Assembly: GCF_000266905.1 (NCBI RefSeq)
Contig: NC_018027.1
Span: 2,232,001-2,296,000 of the forward strand
DNA from: Mycolicibacterium chubuense NBB4
GTDB taxonomy: Bacteria > Actinomycetota > Actinomycetes > Mycobacteriales > Mycobacteriaceae
Direction: 5' to 3'
DNA length: 64,000 nt
Part shown: positions 19,979 through 27,923 of the stretch, in pieces
Layout of the letters: the number at the start of each line of letters is the position of its first letter
Numbering within the stretch: the first letter of the stretch is position 1
Translations under genes and position numbers: made by a program
Notes under the pieces: generated by a model
What the model was told of the DNA's origin: nothing
What the model saw: only the letters and a program-made list of their open reading frames with translations
Databases searched by the model: none

Positions 19979-21550
19979 TCAGGCCGGGCAGTACGTGTCG
20001 GTCTGCGGCAGTTGCCCGGTCTTGAGGTAGTTGATCACCGGCGGCAACGCGCACGGCGAGTAGATCGCCGCGCCGTGGCCGACGCCCTGCCACATGACCC
20101 GCCGGTTCGACGAGCCGGCGTTGATCGCCGTGGCGGCGACGGCGGCCACGCCCTCGCTGCCGACGATCGGGTTGTTCTGCACGCCGAGCAGCAGCGTCGG
20201 GATCTTGAGGTCGTGAGGTTCCTTGGGTGTGGTGCCGCTCGGCCAGTTCAGGCACTTGACCATGTCCAGCGCGCCGACGGTGCCGAACTGCGGGTAGAGC
20301 TTGTTCCACGCGACGACGAGTTCGCGCACCCGGTCGGGAGTGGGCCGGTTGAGTGCGTCGCTGCAGCTGTTGACGAACTGGCCGTCGGTCTGGCGCAGCG
20401 TCTCGGCCTGGTTGATCAGGTTGTTGAGCCGGTTGGTGTTGCCGGAGCGGGCGTCGGCGATCGCGGCGGCGAGTTCGTTGCCGGCATCGACCCTGTTGCC
20501 CTGCGGGTAGGCCAACGCCGTGGAGATCGCGTCGGCGACGGCGGCCACGGACGCCCCGCCGGGGCCGTTGCCTGCGCGTGCCGCGGTGAGCAGCGAGTCG
20601 ACGGCGCCCTTGGGGTCGGGGCCAAGCGGGCAATTGGTGGCGAGGCACTGCTTGGCCCACGCGTCGAGCGCGGCCTGTTCGCCCTTGACGCGTTGCTCGG
20701 TGGCGGCCTCGGCCGCAATGCCCAGTGGCAGAGGTGAATCGAGAACGAGCCGGGCCACCCGGTTCGGGTGCTCACCGGCGTAGGCGAGCGCGACCTGCGC
20801 TCCGTTGCCGACCCCGAGCAGCGCCAGCGCCGGCACGTCCCAGGTGGTTCGCAGACGCTCGATGTCCTCGGCGGCGTGCGAGTTGTCGTAGGCGGAGTCG
20901 CCGGGGGCGATGGTGTCCGTGCAGCTGGTGGTGGCCGTCATGGTGACCGCGCCGAGGTTGGCGACGGGGTCGTCGCCGGACTGGAACTGGGCCTGCTCGA
21001 ACATCTCCTGGCGGTCGAACAGGTCGCGGCAGTCCAGCGCACCGGACATGCCGATGCCGCGGCGGTCCACCGACACGATGGGGTGCTGGGCCAGCACGTC
21101 GGCGCCGGCGCGCGACAGCCACACCGGAAGCTGTACCGACGACGGCAGATCCGATCCCGTCGTCAACACCAGGGGCCCGGCGTCGGCGGGCGTCTGCGCG
21201 GACTTGGCGCGCACGACGCCGATGCTGACGCTGCCGCTGGCGCCGTTGATCGGGTCGAGATCGGCGTCATAGCTGGCACAGTCCAGCGTGACGCCGGGGA
21301 TGGGGTCGACCGCGGCCGCACCGAACACCCGCGAGGTGCAGTCCCGCCACGACAAGTCGTTCTTGGGTGCCTCGATGGCGGGGGGGCCGGGCGCCTGCTT
21401 GCTGGTTTGCGGGGCACCCTGCGGATGTGCCCCGGCATCGGTGGCGTAGCGCGGGTTGGCCGCCAGACCGGGCGCGCACGCGGACAGCGCGACGGACAGC
21501 ACGACACCCAACACGGCACCGGTTCCCGGTGCGCCAAGCGGACGACGCAT
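19979..21550 (-). CDS. secreted alpha/beta-hydrolase-like lipoprotein, nucleophile serine apparently missing
   Basis: Exported lipoprotein of the tripeptidyl-aminopeptidase-like alpha/beta hydrolase family (Rv2672 type), 523 aa from ATG 21550. Signal peptide ends in the lipobox LSAC (about residues 22-25). Fold landmarks are VDRRGIGMSG, DRVRELVVAWNKLYPQFG and the histidine region WQGVGHGAAIY. The expected nucleophile elbow GxSxG reads LLGVGNGAQVALAYAG, with Gly in the serine position. It may be a non-catalytic binding protein or use another nucleophile. The gene is monocistronic between aftC (28 bp) and the ribD-like gene. Confidence 0.83.
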   Translation of the reverse strand: MRRPLGAPGTGAVLGVVLSVALSACAPGLAANPRYATDAGAHPQGAPQTSKQAPGPPAIEAPKNDLSWRDCTSRVFGAAAVDPIPGVTLDCASYDADLDPINGASGSVSIGVVRAKSAQTPADAGPLVLTTGSDLPSSVQLPVWLSRAGADVLAQHPIVSVDRRGIGMSGALDCRDLFDRQEMFEQAQFQSGDDPVANLGAVTMTATTSCTDTIAPGDSAYDNSHAAEDIERLRTTWDVPALALLGVGNGAQVALAYAGEHPNRVARLVLDSPLPLGIAAEAATEQRVKGEQAALDAWAKQCLATNCPLGPDPKGAVDSLLTAARAGNGPGGASVAAVADAISTALAYPQGNRVDAGNELAAAIADARSGNTNRLNNLINQAETLRQTDGQFVNSCSDALNRPTPDRVRELVVAWNKLYPQFGTVGALDMVKCLNWPSGTTPKEPHDLKIPTLLLGVQNNPIVGSEGVAAVAATAINAGSSNRRVMWQGVGHGAAIYSPCALPPVINYLKTGQLPQTDTYCPA

Positions 21551-21603
21551 GGTGACCACAGTACTGATGGGTGTCGCCCGGCCTCCGTCGCGCGCACCGC
21601 AGG

Positions 21604-22374
21604 CTAGGAGCGGGTGTAGCGCAGGAACAGGTAGCCGTCGTCGTCGGCGAGGCTGTCGCGCAACCGCAGCGGCGTATGCACTTCGCCGGGGCCGGACACG
21701 ATGCGTGGTGAGCGACCGCCGACGAGCACCGGGGCGATGGTCAGACAGAGCTCGTCGAGCAGTGCCTCCTCGACGAGCATGCCGAGAATCCCGGGCCCGC
21801 CTTCGGCCAGCACACGCCGCAGCCCCCGGTCGGCCAGCACGCTCAGCGCGGTGCGGAGGTCCACCGAGCCGGGCCGGCCGCCGGAGGCGTCGACGACCTC
21901 GGCGAGCCCGCCCAGCCGCCTGCCGGTGTCGGCGACGGCCTCGGAACTGGTCAGGATCAGCGGCGGCACCTCGGTGCGGTGGAACAGCTTGGCGTCGCGT
22001 TCGAGCACCCCGGAGCGGGTCAGCACGGCGATGGGCGGGACCTCGGACTGCCCGCGACGCTGGCGGCTGAGCCGTTGCGCGGCGCTGAACTGGACGCCCG
22101 AGTAGTTCTCCGTGCGCACCGTGGCCGCCCCGACGAGGATGACGTCGGCGAGTTCGCGCAGCGCGGCGAACACCGCACGGTCGCCGTCGGCGCCCAGGCC
22201 GCCGGACTTGCCTCCACTGGTCGCTCCACCGTCGACCGACGTGATCATGTTGCCGCGGACCCAGCAGGGGCTCGGGTTCTCCGGGTAGGCGTAGCGCTCG
22301 GTGAGGCCGTCCACCCCGAGCGCGCCGGTCTGGCCCAGCAGTGTGAAGTGCGTCGCGTCCCCGTCACCGGACAT
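21604..22374 (-). CDS. RibD C-terminal domain reductase (DHFR-like fold)
   Basis: NADPH-dependent reductase of the RibD_C family, 256 aa from ATG 22374 (Rv2671 type). Motifs: RGNMITSVDGGATSGGKSG, VILVGAATVRTENYSG, LRRVLAEGGPGILGMLVE and LDELCLTIAPVLVGG. The family reduces deaminated pyrimidine intermediates of riboflavin synthesis; the M. tuberculosis homologue is known to substitute for dihydrofolate reductase when overexpressed. There is no deaminase domain and no other rib gene beside it. It is divergent from zapE with a 34-bp gap. Confidence 0.87.
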   Translation of the reverse strand: MSGDGDATHFTLLGQTGALGVDGLTERYAYPENPSPCWVRGNMITSVDGGATSGGKSGGLGADGDRAVFAALRELADVILVGAATVRTENYSGVQFSAAQRLSRQRRGQSEVPPIAVLTRSGVLERDAKLFHRTEVPPLILTSSEAVADTGRRLGGLAEVVDASGGRPGSVDLRTALSVLADRGLRRVLAEGGPGILGMLVEEALLDELCLTIAPVLVGGRSPRIVSGPGEVHTPLRLRDSLADDDGYLFLRYTRS

Positions 22375-22408
22375 AGGGAGAATCACAGCACGCCGTTATG
22401 GTGCGTGC

Positions 22409-23458
22409 ATGCACGGGTCCAGCGATGTCGGTCATCTCGTCGATCGTCATCCCAGCGTGACGCCGGAACGACTGATCGCTCAACTGGTTCCGCCGCCCAC
22501 GTTCGCCGACGTCAGCTTCCAGACGTACGAGCCCGACCCCGGCGAGCCGTCCCAGGAGGCCGCCGTGCAGGCGTGCCGGCGGTTCTGCGAGCAGGCCGTC
22601 GAGCGCCGGGCGGGCAAGAAGAAGCTGTTCGGCAAGCGCGAGGTGCTGCCCGGGGTGGGGATCTATCTCGACGGCGGGTTCGGTGTGGGCAAGACGCATC
22701 TGCTGGCGTCGTCGTACTACGCGGTGCCCGGTCCGCCCGAGCACAAGCGGGCGTTCGCGACGTTCGGTGAGCTGACCCAGCTGGCCGGGGTGTTCGGTTT
22801 CGTCGAGTGCATCGACCTGCTCGCCGACTACGCCCTGGTCTGTATCGACGAGTTCGAGCTCGACGACCCCGGCAACACCACGCTGATCTCGAGGCTGCTG
22901 TCGGCGCTCGTGGAGCGGGGCGTGTCGGTGGCCGCCACGTCCAACACGCTGCCCGAGCAGTTGGGGGAGGGTCGGTTCGCCGCCCAGGACTTCCTGCGAG
23001 AGATCAACACGCTGGCCGCCATGTTCACCACGGTGCGCATCGAGGGCCCGGACTACCGGCACCGCGGGCTCCCCCCGGCGCCGGAGCCGCTCAGCGACGC
23101 CGAGGTCGCCGAGCGTGCGGCGGCGGTGTCCGGTGCCACCCTCGACGACTTCGACGGACTGTGCGCGCATCTGGCGACGATGCACCCGTCGCGCTACCTG
23201 ACGCTGATCGAAGGGGTGTCGCAGGTCTACATCACCGGCGTGCATCCGCTCGACGACCAGAACGTGGCGCTGCGGCTGGTCTCGCTGACCGACCGGCTCT
23301 ACGACGCCGGGATCCCGGTCGTGGCGTCGGGCTCCAAGCTCGACACCGTCTTCAGTGAGGAGATGCTCGCCGGCGGCTTCCGGAAGAAGTATCTGCGCGC
23401 GACCTCCCGGCTGCTGGCGTTGACGGCGGCGGGTCAGACCGGGCGCACCATCACGTAG
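22409..23458 (+). CDS. zapE: AFG1/ZapE family P-loop ATPase
   Basis: Cell-division-associated AFG1-like ATPase, 349 aa. Walker A is GGFGVGKTHLL (about residue 90), Walker B LVCIDEFELDD, and sensor 1 region VAATSNTLPEQLGEGRF. In E. coli ZapE associates with the Z-ring and the mitochondrial homologue helps turn over membrane proteins; its mycobacterial role is not established. ATG 22409 gives a protein that begins at the conserved region; the frame is open upstream in the divergent gene. The 3' end overlaps the convergent GNAT gene by 25 bp. Confidence 0.88.
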   Translation: MHGSSDVGHLVDRHPSVTPERLIAQLVPPPTFADVSFQTYEPDPGEPSQEAAVQACRRFCEQAVERRAGKKKLFGKREVLPGVGIYLDGGFGVGKTHLLASSYYAVPGPPEHKRAFATFGELTQLAGVFGFVECIDLLADYALVCIDEFELDDPGNTTLISRLLSALVERGVSVAATSNTLPEQLGEGRFAAQDFLREINTLAAMFTTVRIEGPDYRHRGLPPAPEPLSDAEVAERAAAVSGATLDDFDGLCAHLATMHPSRYLTLIEGVSQVYITGVHPLDDQNVALRLVSLTDRLYDAGIPVVASGSKLDTVFSEEMLAGGFRKKYLRATSRLLALTAAGQTGRTIT

Positions 23459-23964
23459 TCGTGCTCGATGTGGGTACCGAGCCGGAACGTCTTGGTGCCG
23501 GTGATGGCGAAGCCGTGCTTCTGGTAGAAGCGTTGTGCCCGGCCGTTGCGCTGGTTGACTCCGAGCCACACGCAGGCCATGTCGAGTGCTGCAGCCTGCT
23601 GCAGCACCGCGGTCATCAACGCTGCGGAGGCGCCGGCGCCGTGCGCGTCGGGCAGCACATACATCTTCGACAGTTCGATCGCGGGCCGGGCCGTGACTGC
23701 CCGCGCGACCTCGGGGTCAGCCGGCGCACCGCGAATCATCATGGCGTAGCCGATGATTCGGCCTTGATCGATCGCGGTGAGCACCGTGCGGTCGGGTTCG
23801 CGCAGATACTCGGCGAAGTGGGATGCGGTCAGATTCTGGTCGACGAATGCGGCGACGTTGTCCGGCGTGACGGCAGGCGGGCACGCCAGCGGGAACGTCA
23901 GTGCGGCGACGTCGGCGAGTTCGTCGAGCCGGGACACCTCGGCCGGCTGGATCGTCGGACTCAC
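23434..23964 (-). CDS. GNAT-family N-acetyltransferase
   Basis: Acetyl-CoA dependent N-acyltransferase of 176 aa from GTG 23964 (Rv2669 type). The acetyl-CoA loop appears as LSKMYVLPDAHGAGASAALM and motif B as CVWLGVNQRNGRAQRFYQKHGF. A longer upstream frame exists but does not resemble the family. The acceptor is unknown. It overlaps the end of zapE by 25 bp in the convergent direction and starts 13 bp after the exported protein gene, with which it may be co-transcribed. Confidence 0.85.
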   Translation of the reverse strand: MSPTIQPAEVSRLDELADVAALTFPLACPPAVTPDNVAAFVDQNLTASHFAEYLREPDRTVLTAIDQGRIIGYAMMIRGAPADPEVARAVTARPAIELSKMYVLPDAHGAGASAALMTAVLQQAAALDMACVWLGVNQRNGRAQRFYQKHGFAITGTKTFRLGTHIEHDYVMVRPV

Positions 23965-23977
23965 GGGCAGGAAAGGG

Positions 23978-24478
23978 TCAGGCCACGTTCCACTGCGCCA
24001 GGCGAACACCCGTGATCTTGTCCAGCAGTACGACATTGGAGACCAGGTCGCGGTAGCAGTCCCACCACACGCCCCCGGTGAAGGTCTGTCCGACCCGTGC
24101 ACTCTGCATGCCGAGCTGCAGCGCGTCGGGTGCGTCGCTGTTGCGGGGCTCGTAGGCGTCGCCGGTCGGGGTCACTCCGCGGAACTGGTAGGTGATGCCC
24201 ATGGCGTAGGGCGTGGGGACCTGAATCGGGGTGATCGTGACGTCGGCGCGGTAGACCTGGTATCGCGGCGCACGGGGCGGATACCCGAAGCCGGGCGGCA
24301 CGGGCGAGGGGGCGATGTTGTTGACCGAGACCTCGGCGACCAGACCCTTGAACTCCACGCGCAGCGGCTCGCCCAGACGGCCGATCGGGATCACGCCCGC
24401 TGTGGCGGGCGGCGCCATCACACCGGCGAGTGCCGCCAGGGTGGCGGTCAGAAGAACGAGCCAGCGACGCAGACGCAT
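23978..24478 (-). CDS. exported protein, MPT63/DUF1942-like (Rv2668 type)
   Basis: Secreted protein of 166 aa with a clear Sec signal peptide (MRLRRWLVLLTATLAALAG, predicted cleavage after ATAG near residue 28). The mature part looks like an immunoglobulin-like beta fold (VEFKGLVAEVSVNNIAP, YQVYRADVTITPIQV, GVWWDCYRDLVSNVVLLDKIT). Start at ATG 24478 is supported by a strong GAGGAGGGGAAG ribosome site. I see no catalytic motif. Upstream partner of the GNAT gene. Confidence 0.83.
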   Translation of the reverse strand: MRLRRWLVLLTATLAALAGVMAPPATAGVIPIGRLGEPLRVEFKGLVAEVSVNNIAPSPVPPGFGYPPRAPRYQVYRADVTITPIQVPTPYAMGITYQFRGVTPTGDAYEPRNSDAPDALQLGMQSARVGQTFTGGVWWDCYRDLVSNVVLLDKITGVRLAQWNVA

Positions 24479-24571
24479 GTAGGTCTTCCCCTCCTCGAGC
24501 GTGCTCGAGAATGATCGCACACACCGGAGCCGCGCCGGACGGGGTTGGCGCCAGGACGCCCAGGCCATCCC

Positions 24572-25168
24572 TCACGCGGCTTCGAGGTGGAGCAGGGCGG
24601 ACTTGGCGCGGGGGCCGCCGACGTACTGGCCGGTGCTGCCGTCCGAGCGCACGACGCGGTGACACGGGATGACCACAGGCAGGGGATTGTGGGCGCAGGC
24701 GGTGCCGACGGCCCGTACCGCGCGGGGATTCCCGACGGCCGCCGCGACTTCGGCGTAGGTTTCACGCCGGCCGTAGGCGATGTCACGCAGGTGCTCGACG
24801 ACGCTGCGGCGGAAGCCGCCGGCCAGGCTGAGGTCGACGGGCACCTCGAAGACGGTGCGCCGCTTGGCGAAGTACTCCTCGATCTGATGGGCGGCGCGGT
24901 CGAGGCGGGCGGGGGCGTGCACGATGCGGGGGCTCAGCACGTCGGCGAGGCGGGCGAGTACCGCGTCGTGGTCCTCGACGTCGAACGCCACCCGCACCAG
25001 GCCCACCGGGGTGGCCGCCAGCAGCAGGCTGCCGACGGGGGTGTCCAGCGTGCGGTAGGCGACGTCGAGTAGACCGGCCGGTTCCGCCGCCTCGACCAAG
25101 CGGTCGTGCAGGCGCTGCAGGACAGTCTGCTCGTCGGGAGCTGGTACGTCGAACATGTTGATGCTCAT
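24572..25168 (-). CDS. ogt: methylated-DNA--protein-cysteine methyltransferase
   Basis: Suicide repair enzyme removing alkyl groups from O6-alkylguanine, 198 aa. The active site PCHRVV and preceding NPLPVVI are intact, GRRETYAEVAAAVGNPRAVRAVG is the DNA-binding wing, and an N-terminal ribonuclease-like domain precedes it. ATG 25168 overlaps the stop of the sigma-factor gene by 4 nt (ATGA). The coupling to a sigma factor suggests both are expressed in one stress response. This pair interrupts the order seen in M. tuberculosis. Confidence 0.93.
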   Translation of the reverse strand: MSINMFDVPAPDEQTVLQRLHDRLVEAAEPAGLLDVAYRTLDTPVGSLLLAATPVGLVRVAFDVEDHDAVLARLADVLSPRIVHAPARLDRAAHQIEEYFAKRRTVFEVPVDLSLAGGFRRSVVEHLRDIAYGRRETYAEVAAAVGNPRAVRAVGTACAHNPLPVVIPCHRVVRSDGSTGQYVGGPRAKSALLHLEAA

Positions 25169-25647
25169 GGCTTCTCATCCTCGATCCAGTGCTTTCGCAG
25201 CGTCTTGATCCCGTCGGCGGCAGCGCGGCGGGCGGCGTCGGGGGAGTTCCCGAGCAGGGTGGCGATCTCGGCGAACGGCAGCCCGGCGATGTGGTGGTAG
25301 GCAATGGCGAGGCGCTGCTTGTCGGGCAGCCTCTGCAGGGCGGGCCACAGGTCCGGGTCGCGGTGGGCGGGATCGGCGGTCGGGTCGGCGCGCTCGGGCA
25401 CGGTGTCGGTCGGGTGGGCCCGGCGGGACCGTGCCCGCCCGACGTCGAGTGCCCGACGGTGGGCGATGGTCACCAGCCACGCTTCGACGTTGGCGTCGGC
25501 GGGCAGGTCGGGATACGCCCGCAGTGCCGACAGGAACGTCTCGGACCAGGCGTCCTCGGCGTCGACCGGTCCGACGACCGCCCGGCACACCCTCAGCACG
25601 GTGGCTCCATGCCGGGCCACCACCTCTTCGAACGGGCGCACCTTCAC
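25165..25647 (-). CDS. ECF-like RNA polymerase sigma factor
   Basis: Small sigma-70 family factor, 160 aa from GTG 25647. Region 2 covers about 10-75 (TVLRVCRAVVGPVDAEDAWSET, VEAWLVTIAHRRALD) and region 4.2 about 110-155 (LPDKQRLAIAYHHIAGLPFAEIATLLG). It has a non-standard region 2.4 (ADANVEAWL) and no anti-sigma gene adjacent. The frame is open much further upstream but that portion is the shadow of clpC2. It is co-translated with ogt, which may be a target. Which ECF group it belongs to would need a profile search. Confidence 0.85.
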   Translation of the reverse strand: MKVRPFEEVVARHGATVLRVCRAVVGPVDAEDAWSETFLSALRAYPDLPADANVEAWLVTIAHRRALDVGRARSRRAHPTDTVPERADPTADPAHRDPDLWPALQRLPDKQRLAIAYHHIAGLPFAEIATLLGNSPDAARRAAADGIKTLRKHWIEDEKP

Positions 25648-25682
25648 ATCATGTAGACGGACGGCCGGCCGGTGATGTGAGG

Positions 25683-26411
25683 TCAGCTCTTCGTGAACGT
25701 TTCCAGCGCGGCGATCAGGTCGTGCTCGAAGCGGGCGATGTCGAGACCGGTGCGGTGCAGCACGCCGTTGTCGTCTTCCTCCTCGTACAGCGCGAGCAGT
25801 AGATGTTCGGTGCCGATGTAGTTGTGGCCCAGCCGAAGTGCGTGACGGAACGTCAATTCGAGTGCCTTCTTGGCGCGCGCGTCGAACGGGATGAGCGCGG
25901 GCACGCCGTCGGCGCGGGGCGGAAGGGTGACGGCCGCGTTGATCGTGGTCAGGTCGACGCCCTGGTCGGCGACCAGACGGGCGGCCAGCGCGTCCGGGTC
26001 GGCGAACAGGGCGAGGACCAGGTGGACCGGCAGGATCTCGAGGTTTCCAGCGGCGTGTGCGCGGTTCTGTGCGTCGACGATCACGGTGCGGGCGCGGGGG
26101 GTGAACCGGCTGAACCCGGCGTTGGGGTCGAGCGCGGCGGCGTCGGTGGGCGTTCTGGGGACGAACCGCTTCTGGGCGGCCTGCTTGGTGACGCCCATGC
26201 ACTTGCCGATCTCCGTCCACGAGGCGCCGGAGCGGCGGGCCTGGTCGACGAAGTGGCCGATGAGGTGGTCGGCCACGTCGCCGAGCGCCTCGGCGGCCAG
26301 GACGGCGTCGGTCAGCTGGTCGAGAGGTTCGTCGTGGACGCGTCGGATGACGTCGATGAGGTCGTCGAGGCGGACGGGGTGGCTGATCTTGGCGGCAGCG
26401 GCATCGCTCAT
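25683..26411 (-). CDS. clpC2: ClpC2-like protein: HTH plus Clp N-terminal domain, no ATPase
   Basis: 242-aa protein of the ClpC2 type (Rv2667). Residues about 45-75 contain a helix-turn-helix (SWTEIGKCMGVTKQAAQKRF), and about 95-235 a Clp N-domain made of two repeats (FTPRARTVIVDAQNRAHAAG, PFDARAKKALELTFRHALRLG). There is no AAA+ module. In M. tuberculosis the protein is known to bind ClpC1-targeting compounds such as cyclomarin and to be autoregulated. ATG 26411 lies only 7 nt after a good -10, so the mRNA is probably leaderless. Two palindromes over the promoter fit autoregulation through the HTH. Confidence 0.87.
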   Translation of the reverse strand: MSDAAAAKISHPVRLDDLIDVIRRVHDEPLDQLTDAVLAAEALGDVADHLIGHFVDQARRSGASWTEIGKCMGVTKQAAQKRFVPRTPTDAAALDPNAGFSRFTPRARTVIVDAQNRAHAAGNLEILPVHLVLALFADPDALAARLVADQGVDLTTINAAVTLPPRADGVPALIPFDARAKKALELTFRHALRLGHNYIGTEHLLLALYEEEDDNGVLHRTGLDIARFEHDLIAALETFTKS

Positions 26412-26414
26412 GGC

Positions 26415-26431
26415 GTCAACCCTAAGTTGAC
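26415..26431. promoter_or_regulatory. clpC2 proximal operator palindrome
   Basis: Perfect inverted repeat GTCAAC-N5-GTTGAC, overlapping the probable -10 of clpC2. Identical half-sites to the distal palindrome, centre-to-centre distance 28 bp. Inferred target of the ClpC2 HTH. Confidence 0.7.
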
Positions 26432-26447
26432 GCGAACGAGCCGTCAA
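26419..26447 (-). promoter_or_regulatory. clpC2 promoter (SigA-like, leaderless)
   Basis: On the minus strand TTGACG (26447-26442), 17 bp spacer, TAGGGT (26424-26419), then 7 nt to the ATG of clpC2. The spacing puts the transcription start at or next to the start codon. Both elements are inside the palindromic operators. Confidence 0.6.
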
Positions 26448-26459
26448 CTCGTGGTTGAC
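26443..26459. promoter_or_regulatory. clpC2 distal operator palindrome
   Basis: Second perfect GTCAAC-N5-GTTGAC palindrome. On the minus strand it contains the -35-like TTGACG. It lies 15 bp before the earliest start of the divergent AraC-type gene, so it may control both directions. Confidence 0.7.
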
Positions 26460-26473
26460 GACCTCGGCGGGAG

Positions 26474-26893
26474 ATGCAGTGGCGTAAGTCACTGAGAAGT
26501 TTCGTTGTGCGCGAAGTCTGGGAACAGATTAGGAGCATGGAGGCTGATGAGAGGACCACCAGCAGACACCCGCGGATGTTGCGACGGGCGTTGGACTTCA
26601 TCCATGAGAACGCGCAGTACGACATCACGATCCGGGACATCGCCGCGGCCGCGGATGTGACGCCGCGAGCGATTCAGTATGCGTTCCGCGAGCACGTGGA
26701 CACCACGCCGCTGGAATACCTGAGGCGGGTGCGTCTTGAGCGCGCGCACCGCGAGCTGGTCTCGGCCGACCCGGCGCTCGACACGGTCACGTCCATCGCG
26801 GGCCGGTGCGGGTTCAGCCACCCGGGACGCTTCAGCAGTGCCTACAAGCAGGTGTTCGGCACCGAACCCAGCCGCACACTGCGAAGTTCGTGA
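26474..26893 (+). CDS. AraC-family DNA-binding protein, single domain
   Basis: Stand-alone AraC/XylS DNA-binding domain (139 aa at most). Two HTH motifs are visible: ITIRDIAAAADVTPRAIQYAF and VTSIAGRCGFSHPGRFSSAYKQVFGTEPS. There is no ligand-binding domain. Starts at 26474 (ATG), 26507 (GTG, best spaced behind GAGAAG) and 26537 (ATG) are all possible; residues before about 30 are not needed for the fold. It is divergent from clpC2 and shares its operator region. The target genes are unknown. Confidence 0.78.
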   Translation: MQWRKSLRSFVVREVWEQIRSMEADERTTSRHPRMLRRALDFIHENAQYDITIRDIAAAADVTPRAIQYAFREHVDTTPLEYLRRVRLERAHRELVSADPALDTVTSIAGRCGFSHPGRFSSAYKQVFGTEPSRTLRSS

Positions 26894-26896
26894 GCC

Positions 26897-27319
26897 TCAG
26901 TTCGGGGTGAATCCCTCATGGTTGAAGATGCCGGCCTGCCAGCCGCGATCGCCGAGGCACACCAGGGGCCGGCCGTCAGGGGCCTGGGCGGCCGACTGAG
27001 GGTTCGGGCAGGGCGCACCGATGCCCTGGACGCCGTACAAGGCGTACGACGCCTGCCAGAAGCCGGTGTTCACGGGCGGCCACTGATTCGGGATCCACCG
27101 GCACTGCAGCGCCTCGCCGCCGGGGCCCCGCCCGAAGGTGAACCGGTCCATGTTGGTGCAGGGTCCGGTGAGGTGCGCGTCGTAGTTCATGCCGGGCACG
27201 TCACTGGCGTAGTGCCCGGGCTTGTCGAAGTAGATCGGCCCGGGATCGGCGGTTGCCGCCGGGGCAAGGCCGACGCCCGCCGCGCCGATCGCGGTCGCCA
27301 CGAGCATCTCGCGAATCAT
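26897..27319 (-). CDS. secreted mycobacterial protein
   Basis: 140-aa exported protein with signal peptide MIREMLVATAIGAAGVGLAP and a cleavage site after ATA near residue 24. The mature part has four cysteines (GPCTNMD, LQCRW, APCPNP, LVCLGDRGW), which could form two disulfides. It resembles small secreted proteins repeated in mycobacterial genomes; no enzymatic motif is seen. It is convergent with the AraC gene, 3 bp apart. Confidence 0.77.
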   Translation of the reverse strand: MIREMLVATAIGAAGVGLAPAATADPGPIYFDKPGHYASDVPGMNYDAHLTGPCTNMDRFTFGRGPGGEALQCRWIPNQWPPVNTGFWQASYALYGVQGIGAPCPNPQSAAQAPDGRPLVCLGDRGWQAGIFNHEGFTPN

Positions 27320-27654
27320 GTCGCACCCCCAGATAGGTCGGCACTGCTGCCGGTTTCACGCAAACCCTATCGGGTGCGGCGGGAACCTCGGATGCTTTCG
27401 GCGGTGAACACGATCTCGGCCCGCCACCCGGGGGGGATCGGTGGCGGGCCGAGCGTATCGGAGAAGTCGTGTTCGTCTTCGTCGCGTCCGACGCTATGGG
27501 TCGAACCTGAGAGCTGCCTAATAGGCGCTTATGTCTTGGCTTGCAAACCCGTAACGGTTTGATGCAGGCGAGCTGCCGGCCGGTGATCGGAGATCCGGCC
27601 CGATCACAGCGAATTCGCTTGTTGCACAAGGTATCCCGGGGTGGGCCAGGTGGT
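27320..27654. other. intergenic region with strong stem-loop
   Basis: No convincing gene. The main structure is a perfect 13-bp stem at 27415-27427/27441-27453, listed separately. A weaker inverted repeat GTGATCGG...CCGATCAC lies near 27,580-27,610. Confidence 0.6.
27415..27453. terminator. stem-loop terminator candidate
   Basis: Perfect 13-bp GC-rich stem (CTCGGCCCGCCAC / GTGGCGGGCCGAG) with a 13-nt loop and no T-tract, the common form in mycobacteria. It lies downstream of the minus-strand gene ending at 27655 and upstream of the secreted protein gene. Confidence 0.6.
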
Positions 27655-27855
27655 TCAGGCCCTAATCTTGGCGAGGTCGGCCTTGGCGTTGCGTTCGACG
27701 AAGAGTGGAACGAAGTCACGGATGGGGCGCCCGTCGAACCGGGAGTAGTGCTCGCGCACGATCTCGGCGACCTGGGCCCGCTCGACCGCGGTGTGGGCAT
27801 CGGCCAGTCGCTGCGCCAGCTGGTCGATGATCTGCTGTTCACTCAACGCGACCAC
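27655..27855 (-). CDS. small three-helix bundle (DUF3562-like) protein
   Basis: 66-aa helical protein of a kind common in mycobacteria (VALSEQQIIDQLAQRLADAH, AQVAEIVREHYSRFDGRPIRDFVPLFVERNAKADL). The pattern is three amphipathic helices without catalytic residues. I chose GTG 27855 because of the AGGGGGA site 11 nt upstream; a longer open frame to 28017 overlaps the next gene. Function unknown, probably dimeric. Confidence 0.72.
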   Translation of the reverse strand: MVALSEQQIIDQLAQRLADAHTAVERAQVAEIVREHYSRFDGRPIRDFVPLFVERNAKADLAKIRA

Positions 27856-27923
27856 TGACTGAGCGTCCCCCTGTTCTACGCCGCCGTCAATCGATGGACC
27901 GAGAGCGTAAGAACTGTGCGGGA

